A DNA stretch of 64,000 nucleotides from Heterodera schachtii (Eukaryota > Nematoda > Chromadorea > Rhabditida > Heteroderidae): contig SIJG01000027.1 in NCBI GenBank assembly GCA_023374025.1, positions 273,527 through 337,526 on the forward strand, read 5' to 3'. Numbering within the stretch: the stretch's first letter is position 1; every line of letters starts with the position of its first letter. The translations under genes and the position numbers were made by a program. The notes below the pieces were generated by a model, which worked only from the letters and a program-made list of their open reading frames with translations, made no database searches and was not told the DNA's origin. Shown here piece by piece: positions 1 through 9,895 of this stretch.

Positions 1-4
1 ATCA

Positions 5-187
5 TCAACCGACCAAATAATGGAGCACGATAACATAAGCAGCGAGCAGAGACGGAAGTCCGAGAAGGTCGCCGGCCATGAAGAGGGAAGTGCCGATGAA
101 CGAGTGAATGGTGCCACAACAGAATTCCCAGTCGTCCTCCTTGTCCTCCACGTCTTCGTCGTCAGTAAGAGGCCAAAACAGCAGCAT
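5..187 (-). CDS. Exon of a predicted membrane protein, unidentified
   Basis: A minus-strand open frame starts with an acidic stretch (residues 9-20, rich in D and E). It runs into about 30 hydrophobic residues with small and aromatic side chains (CGTIHSFIGTSLF, then LLGLPSLLAAYVIVLHY), which look like one or two transmembrane helices. Codon use is GC-richer than the flanking DNA, as in exons elsewhere in the window. The frame meets a stop at the window edge, or splices at a GGTCGGT sequence there, so the rest of the gene may lie outside. A pyrimidine-rich stretch just upstream could be a splice acceptor rather than a true start. I do not recognise the family. Confidence 0.45.
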   Translation of the reverse strand: MLLFWPLTDDEDVEDKEDDWEFCCGTIHSFIGTSLFMAGDLLGLPSLLAAYVIVLHYLVG

Positions 188-231
188 TATGAGAGGAAAG
201 CAAAAAGGAAACAGAAAATAAAAATGGCAAT

Positions 232-412
232 TTTAGTGAAAGGAGCAGCGAACATTTTTAGGGAAGAGAATTCGGTGACGTCGGACAATCCCGCCAAAAC
301 CGAGAGTTCAAACATGCTAATTCTGCTGATTCCTATGCCCGATCAGATTTTTCAAAAGCCCGTCTCAACAATTAATGAGGATTTTTGCAAAATGAAACAA
401 TATTCATCGTTC
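232..412. repeat. Inverted duplicate, copy 1 (partner 25306-25470)
   Basis: About 170 bases match the reverse complement of 25306-25470 at high identity. They include the recognisable stretches GGTGACGTCGGACAATCC and CCCGTCTCAACAATTAATGA. Both copies lie upstream of a member of the same two-gene family (861-1373 and 25633-25953), but in opposite orientation to the downstream gene. No convincing open frame is shared, so it may be a regulatory block or a fragment of an older gene. Confidence 0.7.
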
Positions 413-860
413 AAATTTAATTTCAACATGGGATTAGGTCAAACCATGTAACTATCGTTTTTTTTGCTTTTCAAAATACTTTTTACGGTGCACTTTTTTA
501 TAGAATTTGGGGAACAAGAGGAGGTTAGGCGGTGCCGATTGAAGCGTAGCCTAAGCCTATGGCTGGTTCGCATGCTCCTTTTTTATTTTACACTCGTAAA
601 CATTCATTTATAAATAATTTTTGATTTATGTGAAATATTTGTCCGATTAAATATATTCACTTTGTTTTCCACTTGAATGCATTGGCGTTTTGTTTTTACG
701 CCAATGATTTATTGCCGTTTTTTCTTTTTCACCGTCCATGCGATCTAAAGTTATTCGAAAAACAAATTTTCTAACGTCCATATCTTCTTTCTAATTAATC
801 AATTGCTTATCTGTTGCTGTTGAAATTCTCGCGTTGGAGGGCGAAGTTGGACGTGACGCG

Positions 861-1373
861 ATGGAACAACAGCCCCAATTCCCAGTTTTGGCACAAAGGC
901 TCGAAATTGCCTTCCAACTCACCGAATTGGAACGTCTGCTTGGATGGGGAGAAGATGTGCAAGATGAGATTAATGCGCTACAACAACAAATGCAGCAATT
1001 GTTGCAGCAATTGCAAAACCTGGTAGCGAGAGGATCAATAGGAAGAGAAACGATACTTTTGATACGATTATAAACATTAATTTTAACCAAATTCCGAAAT
1101 CTCCCAAATTTTAAAGTTGTGTGCTCCGAAAAACCAATGGGGGACCCTTTTGTTTTCAAATTTTACCCATAATAAATCTCGAAAACTTTTGTATAACTCA
1201 AAAAATTTGAATTTTTCGGTAACGGTATCAATAGAAGGAAGAGTGAAATAAACACTTGCTTTTTCCAGGCGCCTCCTGCTGCAGGGCGTCGGGCGCACAG
1301 TGAGCCGCCAAGGCGTCGGTACGGAGACGATGACGACGGTGCACCATGGTTTCGTCACCGATCAGCGCAATGA
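861..1373 (+). CDS. Small two-exon coiled-coil protein, family copy 1 (88 aa)
   Basis: Exon 1 is 861-1022 (54 codons) and exon 2 is 1269-1373 (34 codons plus stop), joined in phase by a GT-AG intron. The N-terminal half is a Gln- and Leu-rich helix (pattern LERLL...LQQQMQQLLQQLQ) expected to form a coiled coil. The C-terminal half is basic with RRAHSEP, then an Asp run, then a terminal FRHRSAQ. The paralogue at 25633-25953 has the same exon structure, nearly the same C-terminal exon and the same final residues, which supports a real gene. No signal peptide or membrane segment is seen. Function unknown. Its intron is about 200 bases longer than the paralogue's, and the intron start is imperfectly repeated at 1220-1245, suggesting an insertion. 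Confidence 0.6.
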
Positions 1374-1375
1374 GG

Positions 1376-1547
1376 TTATTGGATAAGGGAACACACCTAT
1401 TATTCATTCCATCATTTTGTTATTTTATTATTTATTCCCTGCTGTCCTCCATATTTTCTTGTTAAATAAATAATTTATTTATTATTTGACAACATTTGCA
1501 TTTGGTCTTCGACCAAACATTATTGTTGTAGTGAATACACAACAGAG
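1376..1547. other. Segment absent from the paralogous locus
   Basis: The small-gene paralogue at 25633 runs directly from its stop codon into the sequence GAGGTTTAAGGGGG. Here about 170 extra AT-rich bases lie between GAGGTT at 1372-1377 and GAGGTT at 1546-1551, followed by the hAT-like element. The six-base direct repeat at its borders suggests a separate small insertion in this copy or a deletion in the other. Confidence 0.4.
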
Positions 1548-1555
1548 GTTTAAGG

Positions 1556-2273
1556 CAGGGTTTCCATCGAAAATTTTTCCAAATCAGAACATAAGGTCCA
1601 AAAAATCAGATTTTAGGGTCGAAAATCAGAACATTTTGCAAAATTGCTTTAAAACAGTTATTTTTACAATTTATTCGATCAATAATGTATCAAATATTAT
1701 ATTTTTCACCTCCCATGATCATTTTTAACAATTTTGGAGAGGAAATAAGCAAATCGTAAATTTCAGTGCATTCGGGATCAAAAATCAGATTTTTAACAAT
1801 TTTTTTTTGCGGCGCATTTTTCCAAAAAAACTTTTGGGAAATGGGTGGGGGAGGGGTGAGGGCCCGGCGGTGCCGATAGGCGCCGCCGGAATTTTTTTTT
1901 CTAATTTAGTTCTGATTTGTTGACAGATTTTCACCAAAAAAGGCCAAATTTGCAATTAAAAGCCAAGCGACGCCTTTTTTTCGCTTTTAAAAACGCTTTT
2001 TTTGCGGCGATTTTTCCAAAAGCTTTTGAAGAAAGTGGGTCCGGCGGTGCCGATAGGCGCCGCCGGGAAAATTTTTTTGCGATTTTTAATCGATTTGTTA
2101 ACAGATTTTTAAAAAATAACCAAATTTTCCACAAATCTTATATTTTCTTATAAAAAAATGACATTATGCCACAAAAATTCAAAATTATGAGTATGTTTGA
2201 GAAATCAGAACAAATTTTGGTCGCTACCCCAAATCAGAACATTTCTGATAAATCAGAACAAATGGAAACCCTG
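1556..2273. mobile_element. hAT-like MITE with perfect 8-bp target duplication
   Basis: The element begins CAGGGTTTCCAT and ends with the exact inverse ATGGAAACCCTG. It is flanked on both sides by GTTTAAGG (1548-1555 and 2274-2281). An 8-bp duplication with CAGGG termini is the hallmark of the hAT superfamily. The paralogous locus at 25950-25962 carries a single GTTTAAGG and serves as an empty site. The 718-bp element has no transposase frame; it is AT-rich, repeats the phrase AAATCAGAAC, and contains two copies of the GC-rich palindrome repeat. A related right end lies at 48499-48703. Confidence 0.85.
1800..2110. repeat. Dispersed GC-rich palindrome repeat (two units)
   Basis: Two units contain GGCGGTGCCGATAGGCGCCG, followed by CCGG, at about 1864-1890 and 2041-2067. 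Each is preceded by a phrase like TTGCGGCG...TTTTTCCAAAA and followed by AT-rich DNA with GTTAACAGATTTT. The GC core can fold into a hairpin. Other units lie near 7130 (reversed), 19789, 19923, 20258, 20397 and 24998, so it is a dispersed family rather than a local accident. Confidence 0.65.
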
Positions 2274-2429
2274 GTTTAAGGGGGAGACATAAAAAAAGGA
2301 AAATTTCGACTTGAGAAAAGTTTAAAGACTCGGCAAATGAAAATCTTTAACTTCCATTCCTTCCCATTTCGAATGATCACAGTTAACTTATCAAAGTAAG
2401 GTTTTTCATTTCTGGGCGAAACAATTAAC

Positions 2430-3110
2430 TTGCAACCAATCTTTTTGAAGGACGATTCCGGCGCCCCACTCTTCTGCAAATTGTCTTCGTCCGACAAAGG
2501 CCACGTATTGGTATTCCCTTCGATGACAACTCAACGGCACCGCCACCCAATCGGCAATTTCTCCGTCCGTCCCCCGCCCAATCATTCGTCCGTTTCGCTT
2601 CCGTTGCCCTCGTCCCACCGAACAGTTCCAATTTATTTGACTTTCCCATACGCCGGGCCATCCTCCTCGGCAACGAGTTCAGCAGCAGGTCATTACGCCT
2701 CGTCCGAACAACGTGCCGTTTATTACCCATGTGCCAGTCGATGCACTCACAATCAGCAAAACCAACAGTTTTACCGTTATCGATGGGTGGCAACGGGCAA
2801 CGGTGGCGTATCATCGAGTGGGTCTTTTTAATTATTTTAGCAAATGTCGCCGTTTTCTCTCACCTTTAAAATTTCCCATAAAAATGCCCTTAATTTGTGT
2901 CGCTTTCAAAAGGTGTGCCATCGCAACCTTCGCCTTGGCATCCGACTTCCTCTTCTTTGTCCGTCCAACAACCGCACAATGTTCGTGCCGCATTTGTCCA
3001 ATTGGTATTCCCTTCGATGACAACAAAAGCGGCGGTGACAACGACAACGGAAAAGTCAATGCCAATGAACTCAGACACAATGAAACAATCAATTATTGTC
3101 GGCAAAGGTG
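2430..3110 (+). CDS. Possible Ser/Thr/Pro-rich coding exons, unidentified
   Basis: Two open stretches with exon-like composition (2430-2831 and about 2910-3100) are separated by a short AT-rich gap that could be an intron ending TTTCAAAAG. Both encode Ser, Thr, Pro and Gln-rich sequence and both contain the phrase LVFPSMTT, so they share an internal repeat. The second stretch is interrupted by the MITE at 3101. The opposite strand also has long open frames, so strand and reading frame are not certain. No domain recognised. Confidence 0.3.
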
Positions 3111-3392
3111 TAGATCATTGGTCCCGAAATTTTTTTTTAAAACACTTTTCTACGGGTGTTTTGAGGCGCTGAGAACGAATCCGACTTTATTTCGACCAAT
3201 TCCGAATCCCTAACCCGAACTCGTACATTTTTTGAGAATTTATTTTTAAGTTTCTCTTAAAACATTGTTTTTAGTGTTTTCGGGGAAAAAAAATATTACC
3301 TATTATTCTAAAAAAAAGAAAAGTGTTAAAAAAAATTTAAAAAAAAAAAAATAAAATTAAAAATTTCGGGACCAATGATCTACACCTTTGCC
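3101..3392. mobile_element. MITE with long TIR and 9-bp target duplication
   Basis: The ends are near-perfect inverted repeats of about 35 bp: GGCAAAGGTGTAGATCATTG continuing GTCCCGAAATTTTT, and its inverse at 3358-3392. The element is flanked by ATTATTGTC at 3092-3100 and again at 3393-3401. A 9-bp duplication is typical of Mutator-like (MULE) elements. The interior is AT-rich and non-coding. It sits against the end of the Ser/Thr-rich open stretch and would truncate any protein read through it. Confidence 0.85.
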
Positions 3393-3401
3393 ATTATTGT
3401 C

Positions 3402-4916
3402 TTGATTAATTAAATGCAATGTTACAAAGAAAAATGTTTTGAATGTGACCAAAAGAAATTTGATAAAGTTTGAAAAGTAATTTGTTTTTTCATTATTTTA
3501 AATATTTATTTTTACTCGCGTACGATACTCCACGGCATAAACAGCCGACTGAACGACATTGACGGGGACGGGACAAAATTTCGTCGCCGTAATTTCGTCG
3601 GCCGAAATTTCGGAAAAACTAGAATTGGGCCCGCAAAAAAACCGCCCAAAACTGGTTCCAATCAATCTCTAATGACCTCTAATCATCATAAAAATCAGTC
3701 CCGAGGTGCGGGAATGTCAAAAAACCGGATTTTAAACTCGAAAATTTGAGTGAAAAGGGAGGCACCTGACCTTTTAAAACGGTCAAAATCACACAAATTT
3801 TACGCGGTTGGTGTTGTTTCCTTACCCACGTAATGGTTCATTTCCATACCAAACGTATGAATAGTGCTAAACATTGAGATTAAAACATCCAAAAAAAATT
3901 TATGCACTGTTTTTTAGACTTAACTCGTCAAGAGCTTTCGGATGATTGCAAATGTGTCCGGATTCGATCGTTTAAAAAAAGTTTGAAATGTCGCTCTCAA
4001 TTTTTCGAATTTTGAACCGGTCCAAAAATAGGTTTAAACCCAATTTCGCAACTTCACACAGCGTCCGGAAACTGAGTTGCTGTACCAAAAAAGATTTGTA
4101 TGTGTGGCGAAGTGGTTTTTGTAAGATAGTAAAGGACAAAGGGAGGAGATTCGAGTCCGTTGGGCTACATGAATATTTTTATTTATTTTTGTCCAAAATA
4201 TTAAAAAATGACAATTTTTGGGAATTATTTTTGAAGCTTTTTGCCAACCAAATTGGATAAACTTGGCATTATTCGAAAGCTCTTGATAAGGAGAAGCTTT
4301 TTCTAAGCAAGTGGTAAACAATTGGACGTTATATAAAAAAGTTACAAGAATTTTAAATTTTTATAATGGTCTCATGCAAAAGCCATTTTTTCTGGAGAAG
4401 TTCACTGTTAGGTATATCCAAAATATTCATCTGTTTCATTGTAAGAAATTCCAGTCAAAAAAACAATGATAAAATGATGAATGAAAGGCTGATGAATTGG
4501 GAAAATGCTGGGGTCTCCGTCGTTAAGCGGCACAGAATTTAGAAGAACCATAGGGAGAATTCGGCAGTTTGCATCACGATATATTTTTTGACGCTTAGCG
4601 AAATTACTGCGCGAAATTAGAGTCTGTCGTCTTCAAACAAGCCCATTTTGGGACCCGGGAAACCCTACTCAGCGATTTGAAATCGATCGAAAATAAGGGA
4701 AAAAAAATTTCTTGATCCAATTTCGAAACCGGATAAAGCTGATACATAAAATAGACAAAACTCTACAAAGTATTTAAAAATATTTGATTTATATGGGTTT
4801 GTGAAAAAGTATAAATGGTCATTGTGTTGAAGTTTTGTGCGGTTTTTTGTTAGAATGCTCCATTTATTATCTGTAACATTAAACATAAAACCAACTGACT
4901 TCTAATTCATGATAAG
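3402..4916. other. Repeat-rich DNA without a supported gene
   Basis: AT-rich DNA. Around 3900-4320 two inverted stretches share AGAGCTTTCGGATGAT and CATTATTCGAAAGCTCTTGA, a hairpin-arm motif that recurs in the elements at 40796 and 59049, so a decayed foldback element is likely. I see no coding exon that I can support. Confidence 0.5.
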
Positions 4917-5465
4917 CAGGGCTGCCAAAAATATGCAAATGCATTTTTTTTCCTGGCTTCTCCATGCTCTAAATAGTACGAAAAACACTTTCTTTTTTGT
5001 GTTTGCTTATAAAAATCGGGTCTTTTATTTGCATGTTTTTGCATATTTCGAGATTTTTGTGCATATTTGCATATTTTGGCTTTTTCTGCATATTTTGCCA
5101 TTTTTTGTGCATATTTTCCGGTTTTTTGCATATTTTGCCATTTTTCTTCAAATATATTCAGATTTGAATATCCCTTAAGAAAAGGATGAGCTTTAGTGCC
5201 GAAAATCTTGAGAAATTTTTGATTTTCAATTGCAAAAAAAAAACCGAAATTTATGAGGAATAAAAATTTTCAATTTTTTTTGTGCATATTTAGTTCATGT
5301 TTTGCGATTTTTGTAATTTCGACAATAGAAAAGAGATTTTCAACGGTTGGATGCTTATCATCATCAGGGCTGCCAAAAATATGCACGAAAAGTAGCCAAA
5401 ATATGCGCATAAATATGCAAATAAAGTAGTTAAATATGCACCAAATATGCACAAAGGCAGCCCTG
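4917..5465. mobile_element. Compound hAT-like element with 8-bp target duplication
   Basis: The outer ends are CAGGGCTGCC and GGCAGCCCTG, flanked on both sides by ATGATAAG (4909-4916 and 5466-5473). The left part is rich in TGCATATTT motifs. A second left end, CAGGGCTGCCAAAAATATGC, starts at 5365, so 5365-5465 is a complete 101-bp element within the larger one. The inner element is preceded by about 50 bases (5315-5364) that are an inverted copy of the external right flank (5466-5512). Confidence 0.8.
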
Positions 5466-5512
5466 ATGATAAGCATCCAACCGTTGAAAATCTCTTTTCT
5501 ATTGTCGAAATT

Positions 5513-5778
5513 TTTACTAAAATTTTCGAAAATTTTTTGGTATGGAAATGAACCAAATACGTGAGTAAGGAAACGGTTGGTAAGGAAACGGTGGTAAGGA
5601 AATAGTCGATCCCCAATTTAGTATTTAGTACGAGCGTTTAGGCGCCGCTTCGCGGCGCCTAAACGCTCTTCCATTTATTTTTTATTATGAAGAACTAAAC
5701 TTCTCAAACTTTATTTTGGAATTATACTAAAAAAGATTTCGAAAATTTGGAATTAATCCCATAAATATAGTAGTTGTT
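5513..5778. other. Spacer with a GC hairpin
   Basis: AT-rich spacer. At about 5637-5670 the sequence GCGTTTAGGCGCCGC, a short loop and its inverse GCGGCGCCTAAACGC form a strong GC hairpin. No coding evidence. Confidence 0.4.
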
Positions 5779-6976
5779 ATCTCTCTCTCCTCTTTTCTCT
5801 CTCTCATCTCACTCTCCTTCTCTCTCCCCCCCCAGTCTCTCTCTCTCTTCCCATTTGTCTCTCTCTTCCCTTTTTTCTCTCTTCTCCCGCTCTCATTCTC
5901 TCTCTTCTTTTCCCTCCTCTTTTTTCTCTATTCTTCTCTCATTTCTCTCTCCCAATCTCTCTCTCTCTTTCTCTTTTGTCTCTCTCTCTCTCCATTCTCT
6001 TCTCGCTCTCTCACTCTCTCTCTGCCGTCTTTTCACTCTCTCCCCATCTGTTTCTCTCTCTTCTCCCGCTCTCCTCTCTCTTTTCCTTCTATTCTTCTCT
6101 CTCTCTTCTATTTTGTCTCTCTCTCTCTCTCTCTCTCTCTTTCAGTCTCTCTCCTTCTCTTCTCTTTTCTCTCTCTTCTCCAAGTCTTTCTCTGTTCTCT
6201 TTTGTCTCTCACTCCCTCTTTTCTCTCTCTCTTACAATTAACCGCTCTCATCCTCTCTATCTTCTTTTCACTATATTCTTCTCTAATCTCTCTCTCCAAG
6301 TCTCTCTCTCTCTATTCCCTTTTGTCTCTCTCTCCCTTTCTTCCCTTTTCTCCGTCTTCTCCCGCTCTCATTCTCTCTTTTCTTTTCTCTTCTCTTTTTC
6401 TATCAGTTCTTCTCTCAGCTCTATATCTCTCTCCCAGTCTCTCTCTCTCTCTCCATTCTTTTTTTGTCTCTCTCCCCCTCTATTCACTTTTCTCTCTCTC
6501 TTCTCCCACTCTCATTCTCTCTTTTTTCTTTTCCCTCCTCTTTTTTCTCTCCTTTCTTCCCTCATCTCTCTCCCGTCTCTCTCTCTCTCTCTCTCACTTA
6601 TCTTTTGTCTCTCTCTACTGGTATATCTCTCTCCATTCTCTTTCGTCTCTCTCTCTCCCCCAGTTTCACTCCTTTTCTTCTCTTTCCTCTCTCTTATCCC
6701 ACTCTCATTCTCTCTCTCTTCTTTTCTCTCTATATTCTTCTCTCATCTCTCTCTCCATCTCTCTCTTCCTTTTTGTCTCTCACTCCCTCTTTTCTCTCTC
6801 TCTCTCTCATCCCACTCTCATTCTCTCTCTCCATTCTCTTCTCGCTCTCTCTCTCAGTCTTTCTTTTCTCTCTCTCTCTTCTTTTATCTCTATCCCCCTC
6901 TATTTCTCTCTCTTCTATTCTCTCTCTTCTCCCGCTCTCCTTCTCTCTCTCTCTCTCTATCCCCCCTTCTCTTCCT
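5779..6976. repeat. 1.2 kb polypyrimidine (CT) tract
   Basis: Almost purely C and T on the plus strand: TCTCTC runs interrupted by phrases such as TTCTCCCGCTCTCATTCTC that recur roughly every 100-130 bases. Long Ser/Leu/Phe-only frames across it are composition artefacts. The strand asymmetry and mirror symmetry make triplex (H-DNA) formation possible. Confidence 0.9.
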
Positions 6977-7470
6977 CATCACTAATATATCTAAATCGTG
7001 ACAAAAATATTTAAAAAAAAGGAAAAATTAAAAAATAATTAAATCCCGCATTTTCCAAAAACACGGAAAAAGTGTAGACACACATATGAACGGACAGTCT
7101 GTAATAAATTGCATAAAATTCTGAAAACTTTCCCGGCGGCGCCTACCGGCGCCGCCGGCCCTCTATTCCCAAAAGTTTTTTGTAAAAGTGCAAAAACACT
7201 TTTATTGATATTTTTAAAAATTTTTCCTAAAGATTTTTTTTTTTTGTTGCTGAAGTGCTGATTTTGAAACTTTTTAGAATACTTGATTAAAATAGAATTA
7301 AAATATTTAAAATACATCAATATAAATACATAACAGAAAATAAAAGTGCAAAAACAAATGCAAAAAATGCTTTCGACACCTACATATTTGCTGTTTATCA
7401 ACAAAAAATCCTTTCCCTCTTCTTTTTTATTTATTGTTTTTTAAAAGTTTTCGTGTCGATAAATATTTCA

Positions 7471-8295
7471 GTCCCGGGCCAACTGCGTCCCGGGCCAACT
7501 GCGTCCCAAAATAATTTTATTTTATTTTTTTAAATTCCGTTGAATAAGGTTTTTAAAAATAGCGAAATTTTGAAGAAAAAAAAACTGGACTCTATGTTGG
7601 CCCTATCCTCGTTTCCAAGCCAAGGCCAAGCTCTGTTTTTCCTCAAAAATTTTGTAACCGTCTGTAGGATTTTTAATTTTCCCGAATTTTCAAAAATCTG
7701 GATGGATTACCAAACACCTAAATATTACGGAATTCGGTTCTGTTCTATGGAGTACACAGTACAGTATGGACGTGACGGGATCCCGCGGGACTAAATTCGG
7801 GATCCCACCGACCTATCTCTGGTCTCTAGTGTACAGTTGTCTTCAGCCGAAAGGAAAATGACGAAAGGACCTGGAAAACATTTTTATTCAGTGTTCATTA
7901 ACCAGGAACTTTTCAAATTTTTCATGCACTTAAAATTGTTGCACACTTATTCCCGATTCAATCTGCTTATGGGGACAATGTTTTTTATTACTAGGGCTGC
8001 AAAAAATATGCAAATGCACTAAACCTTCACCAAATCAAAAAATATAAATGCTATTTTCAGCTCCTTTCTTCATAGCAAGAGTAGAAAAAATATAAAAAAT
8101 ATACATAGTCCTAGTCCTAGTTATATTATTTTCGTTATTTAAAAATATTCAATGGAATTTCAAAAAAAAATTAAAATTATTTTGGGACGCAGTTGGCCCG
8201 GGACGCAGTTGGCCCGGGACGCAGTTGGCCTGGGACGCAGTTGGCGGGACGCAGTTGGCGGGACGCAGTTGGCAGGACGCAGTTGACCCCTACCG
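7471..8295. mobile_element. Foldback element A, tandem-repeat TIRs
   Basis: The right arm (8184-8295) has seven units of about 14-16 bp, GGGACGCAGTTGGCCC, ending TGACCCCTACCG. The left arm (7471-7507) is the inverse with two units, and the homology continues inward through AT-rich sequence. The last 12 bases equal the right end of element D at 41182. The nine bases just outside the right end (AACGGACAG, 8296-8304) recur at 7089-7097, suggesting that the true left end was once further left and is now displaced. The interior has no transposase frame. Confidence 0.7.
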
Positions 8296-8324
8296 AACGG
8301 ACAGACCAAATTAGCGGTCAGGGT

Positions 8325-9364
8325 CGGAACCCGTCAGTTGGGCCCTCACGATTGGGCCCCCACGTTTGGGCCCTCGCGTTTGGGCCCCACACGTTTGGGC
8401 CCCAGCACGTTTGGGCCCCACACGTTTGGGCCCCAATAAAAATTTTTCAAATTTACAAAAAATTCTTTATTGAAACTAATAAAATTTCCCAAAAATAATA
8501 TCAATATTAAAAAAAACAAAATTAATTACAATTTGAATCAAATTTTGTTCTCAATACGATTTTCAAATTCTAAAAATTTTATGTTCTAACTTTTTTAAAG
8601 AATAAAAAACATTTTGTATAATAGCAAAATCTTGACACCAAATGAAATAGACCAAAGCTACAGCATGATTGACATTTCTACACTTTACCAAGACAACTGC
8701 CGATGGAACAACTAAATTTTGGCGATGGGAATTCAAGAACAGCAGTGTCGACAAATGCAAAGGACGAATTTGGACTTCACTTCCAGATGAATTCATCCGC
8801 ATGGCGATACCACACATATGTGAACGGAATCCAAGTCACATCATTGCGCAAAAAATCACGACAGCCACCAAAAGGCATGCTGTTGAGAAAATGGAAGAGC
8901 CTTCTGTAATGCGCTCTTTTGCTCTTCAAAGCATCTGTTCGCCTGAACTTTCAAAATTGTCATAAAAATGCCACAATTTCAGGTTGATGAACGTCCGCGC
9001 AAAGATGGGTCGCGAACTGAACCGCTTTTCAAAGCCGAAGATTGGAATGCTACGAGAGAACGCTAAGCAATGACGACAGAACAATTATTTTTTTTGAGAA
9101 GCTGCCCACAAAAACTTCAGTGATCAAAATTATGTTAACCGTTCCCCGTGTCATTAAGTATTTGAAAGGCATTTCTTGCAATTACCAATGAATCCTTGAA
9201 AATGTTTTTTAATATTGATATTAGATACTTGTAGAAAATTTGTTATTTTTTATAAAGAATTTTTGGAAAATAGAAAAATTTTATTTGGGGCCCAAACGAG
9301 TGGGGCCCAAACGCGAGGGCCCAAACGTGGGGGCCCAATCGTGAGGGCCCAACTGACGTAGACC
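8325..9364. mobile_element. Foldback element B nested in C
   Basis: Terminal arms of about 90 bp are made of units TTGGGCCCCACACG, near-perfect inverse copies of each other (8331-8436 and 9286-9357). The termini read CGGAACCCGTCAGTT and CGGTCTACGTCAGTT inwards. GGTCAGGGT lies at 8316-8324 and 9365-9373 (11 bases identical if the overlapping end is counted), which is a target duplication inside the left end of element C. B therefore inserted after C. The interior holds a plus-strand FLYWCH-like fragment. Confidence 0.8.
8669..9065 (+). pseudogene. FLYWCH-like zinc-finger fragment in element B
   Basis: The frame 8669-8965 reads TTADGTTKFWRWEF, then VDKCKGRIWT, then an Ile-rich stretch before ICERNPSH. 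This resembles the second half of a FLYWCH domain (pattern yWrC...kCkaRi.t......HnH) with the first Cys and the final His pair altered. FLYWCH domains are often found in or near animal MULE transposases. There is no catalytic DDE region, and the frame ends after about 100 residues. A further short open stretch follows to about 9065. I read it as a decayed piece of a transposon-encoded or captured protein. Confidence 0.5.
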
Positions 9365-9532
9365 GGTCAGGGTCGTTTTCGTACCGCCATTTTCGTACCG
9401 CCGTTTTCGTACCGCCGTTTTCGTACCGGGACGTTTTCGTACCATCCGTTTTCGTACCAGGGTCGTTTTCGTACCGCCATTTTCGTACGGGGGACATTTT
9501 CGTACGAGTTCTTGTACAAACGTCAGATTCAA

Positions 9533-9895
9533 TTAGAAAAACTTAAGAACTAATAGAACCAAAATGTTAACATTTTTTATTTCCCATTCATAAAATTTAA
9601 TGTAGAAAATTTGGTACTTTCCCATTATGTGACCGCATGCCAAAATTTTTGGTAAAAAACAGATATGGGCTCCAGAAATAGGATCCACAAAATTGCTTCT
9701 ATGATTAACACGCAAATGGTTGTACGTGCTATCAACACCAAGCTTTTCGGGATTGACATTGGCATAATTGTGATCATTTTGAGGGACAATATTGTTAAGT
9801 CCATCGTTACTGAATTTGTGGAACACATAGAGCGCACCATCATGCACCAACTTATCATTATTTCGTTTTGTTTTAATTACTTGCTGCTGGTTCAT
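9533..9895 (-). pseudogene. FLYWCH-like fragment in element C
   Basis: A minus-strand frame of 120 residues begins MNQQQVIKTKRNNDKLVHDG and continues ALYVFHKFSNDGLN, which matches the start of a FLYWCH domain (K-l-v-hDG..Yvfh.fs.dg). The central W-C part is missing, and it resumes at NDHNYANVNPEKLG, like the HNH-dpek end of the domain. The remainder is not recognisable. It looks like a FLYWCH copy with an internal deletion, and is the complementary half to the fragment in element B. Confidence 0.5.

Noticed and set aside
5774..7014. Long Ser/Leu/Phe open frames (up to 341 residues)
   Set aside because: They are translations of a CT microsatellite; all three frames stay open because TCTCTC lacks stop codons.
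8184..8436. CRISPR-like regular repeats
   Set aside because: Units are directly tandem with no unique spacers, have an inverted partner array, and the genome is eukaryotic with introns. They are element arms.
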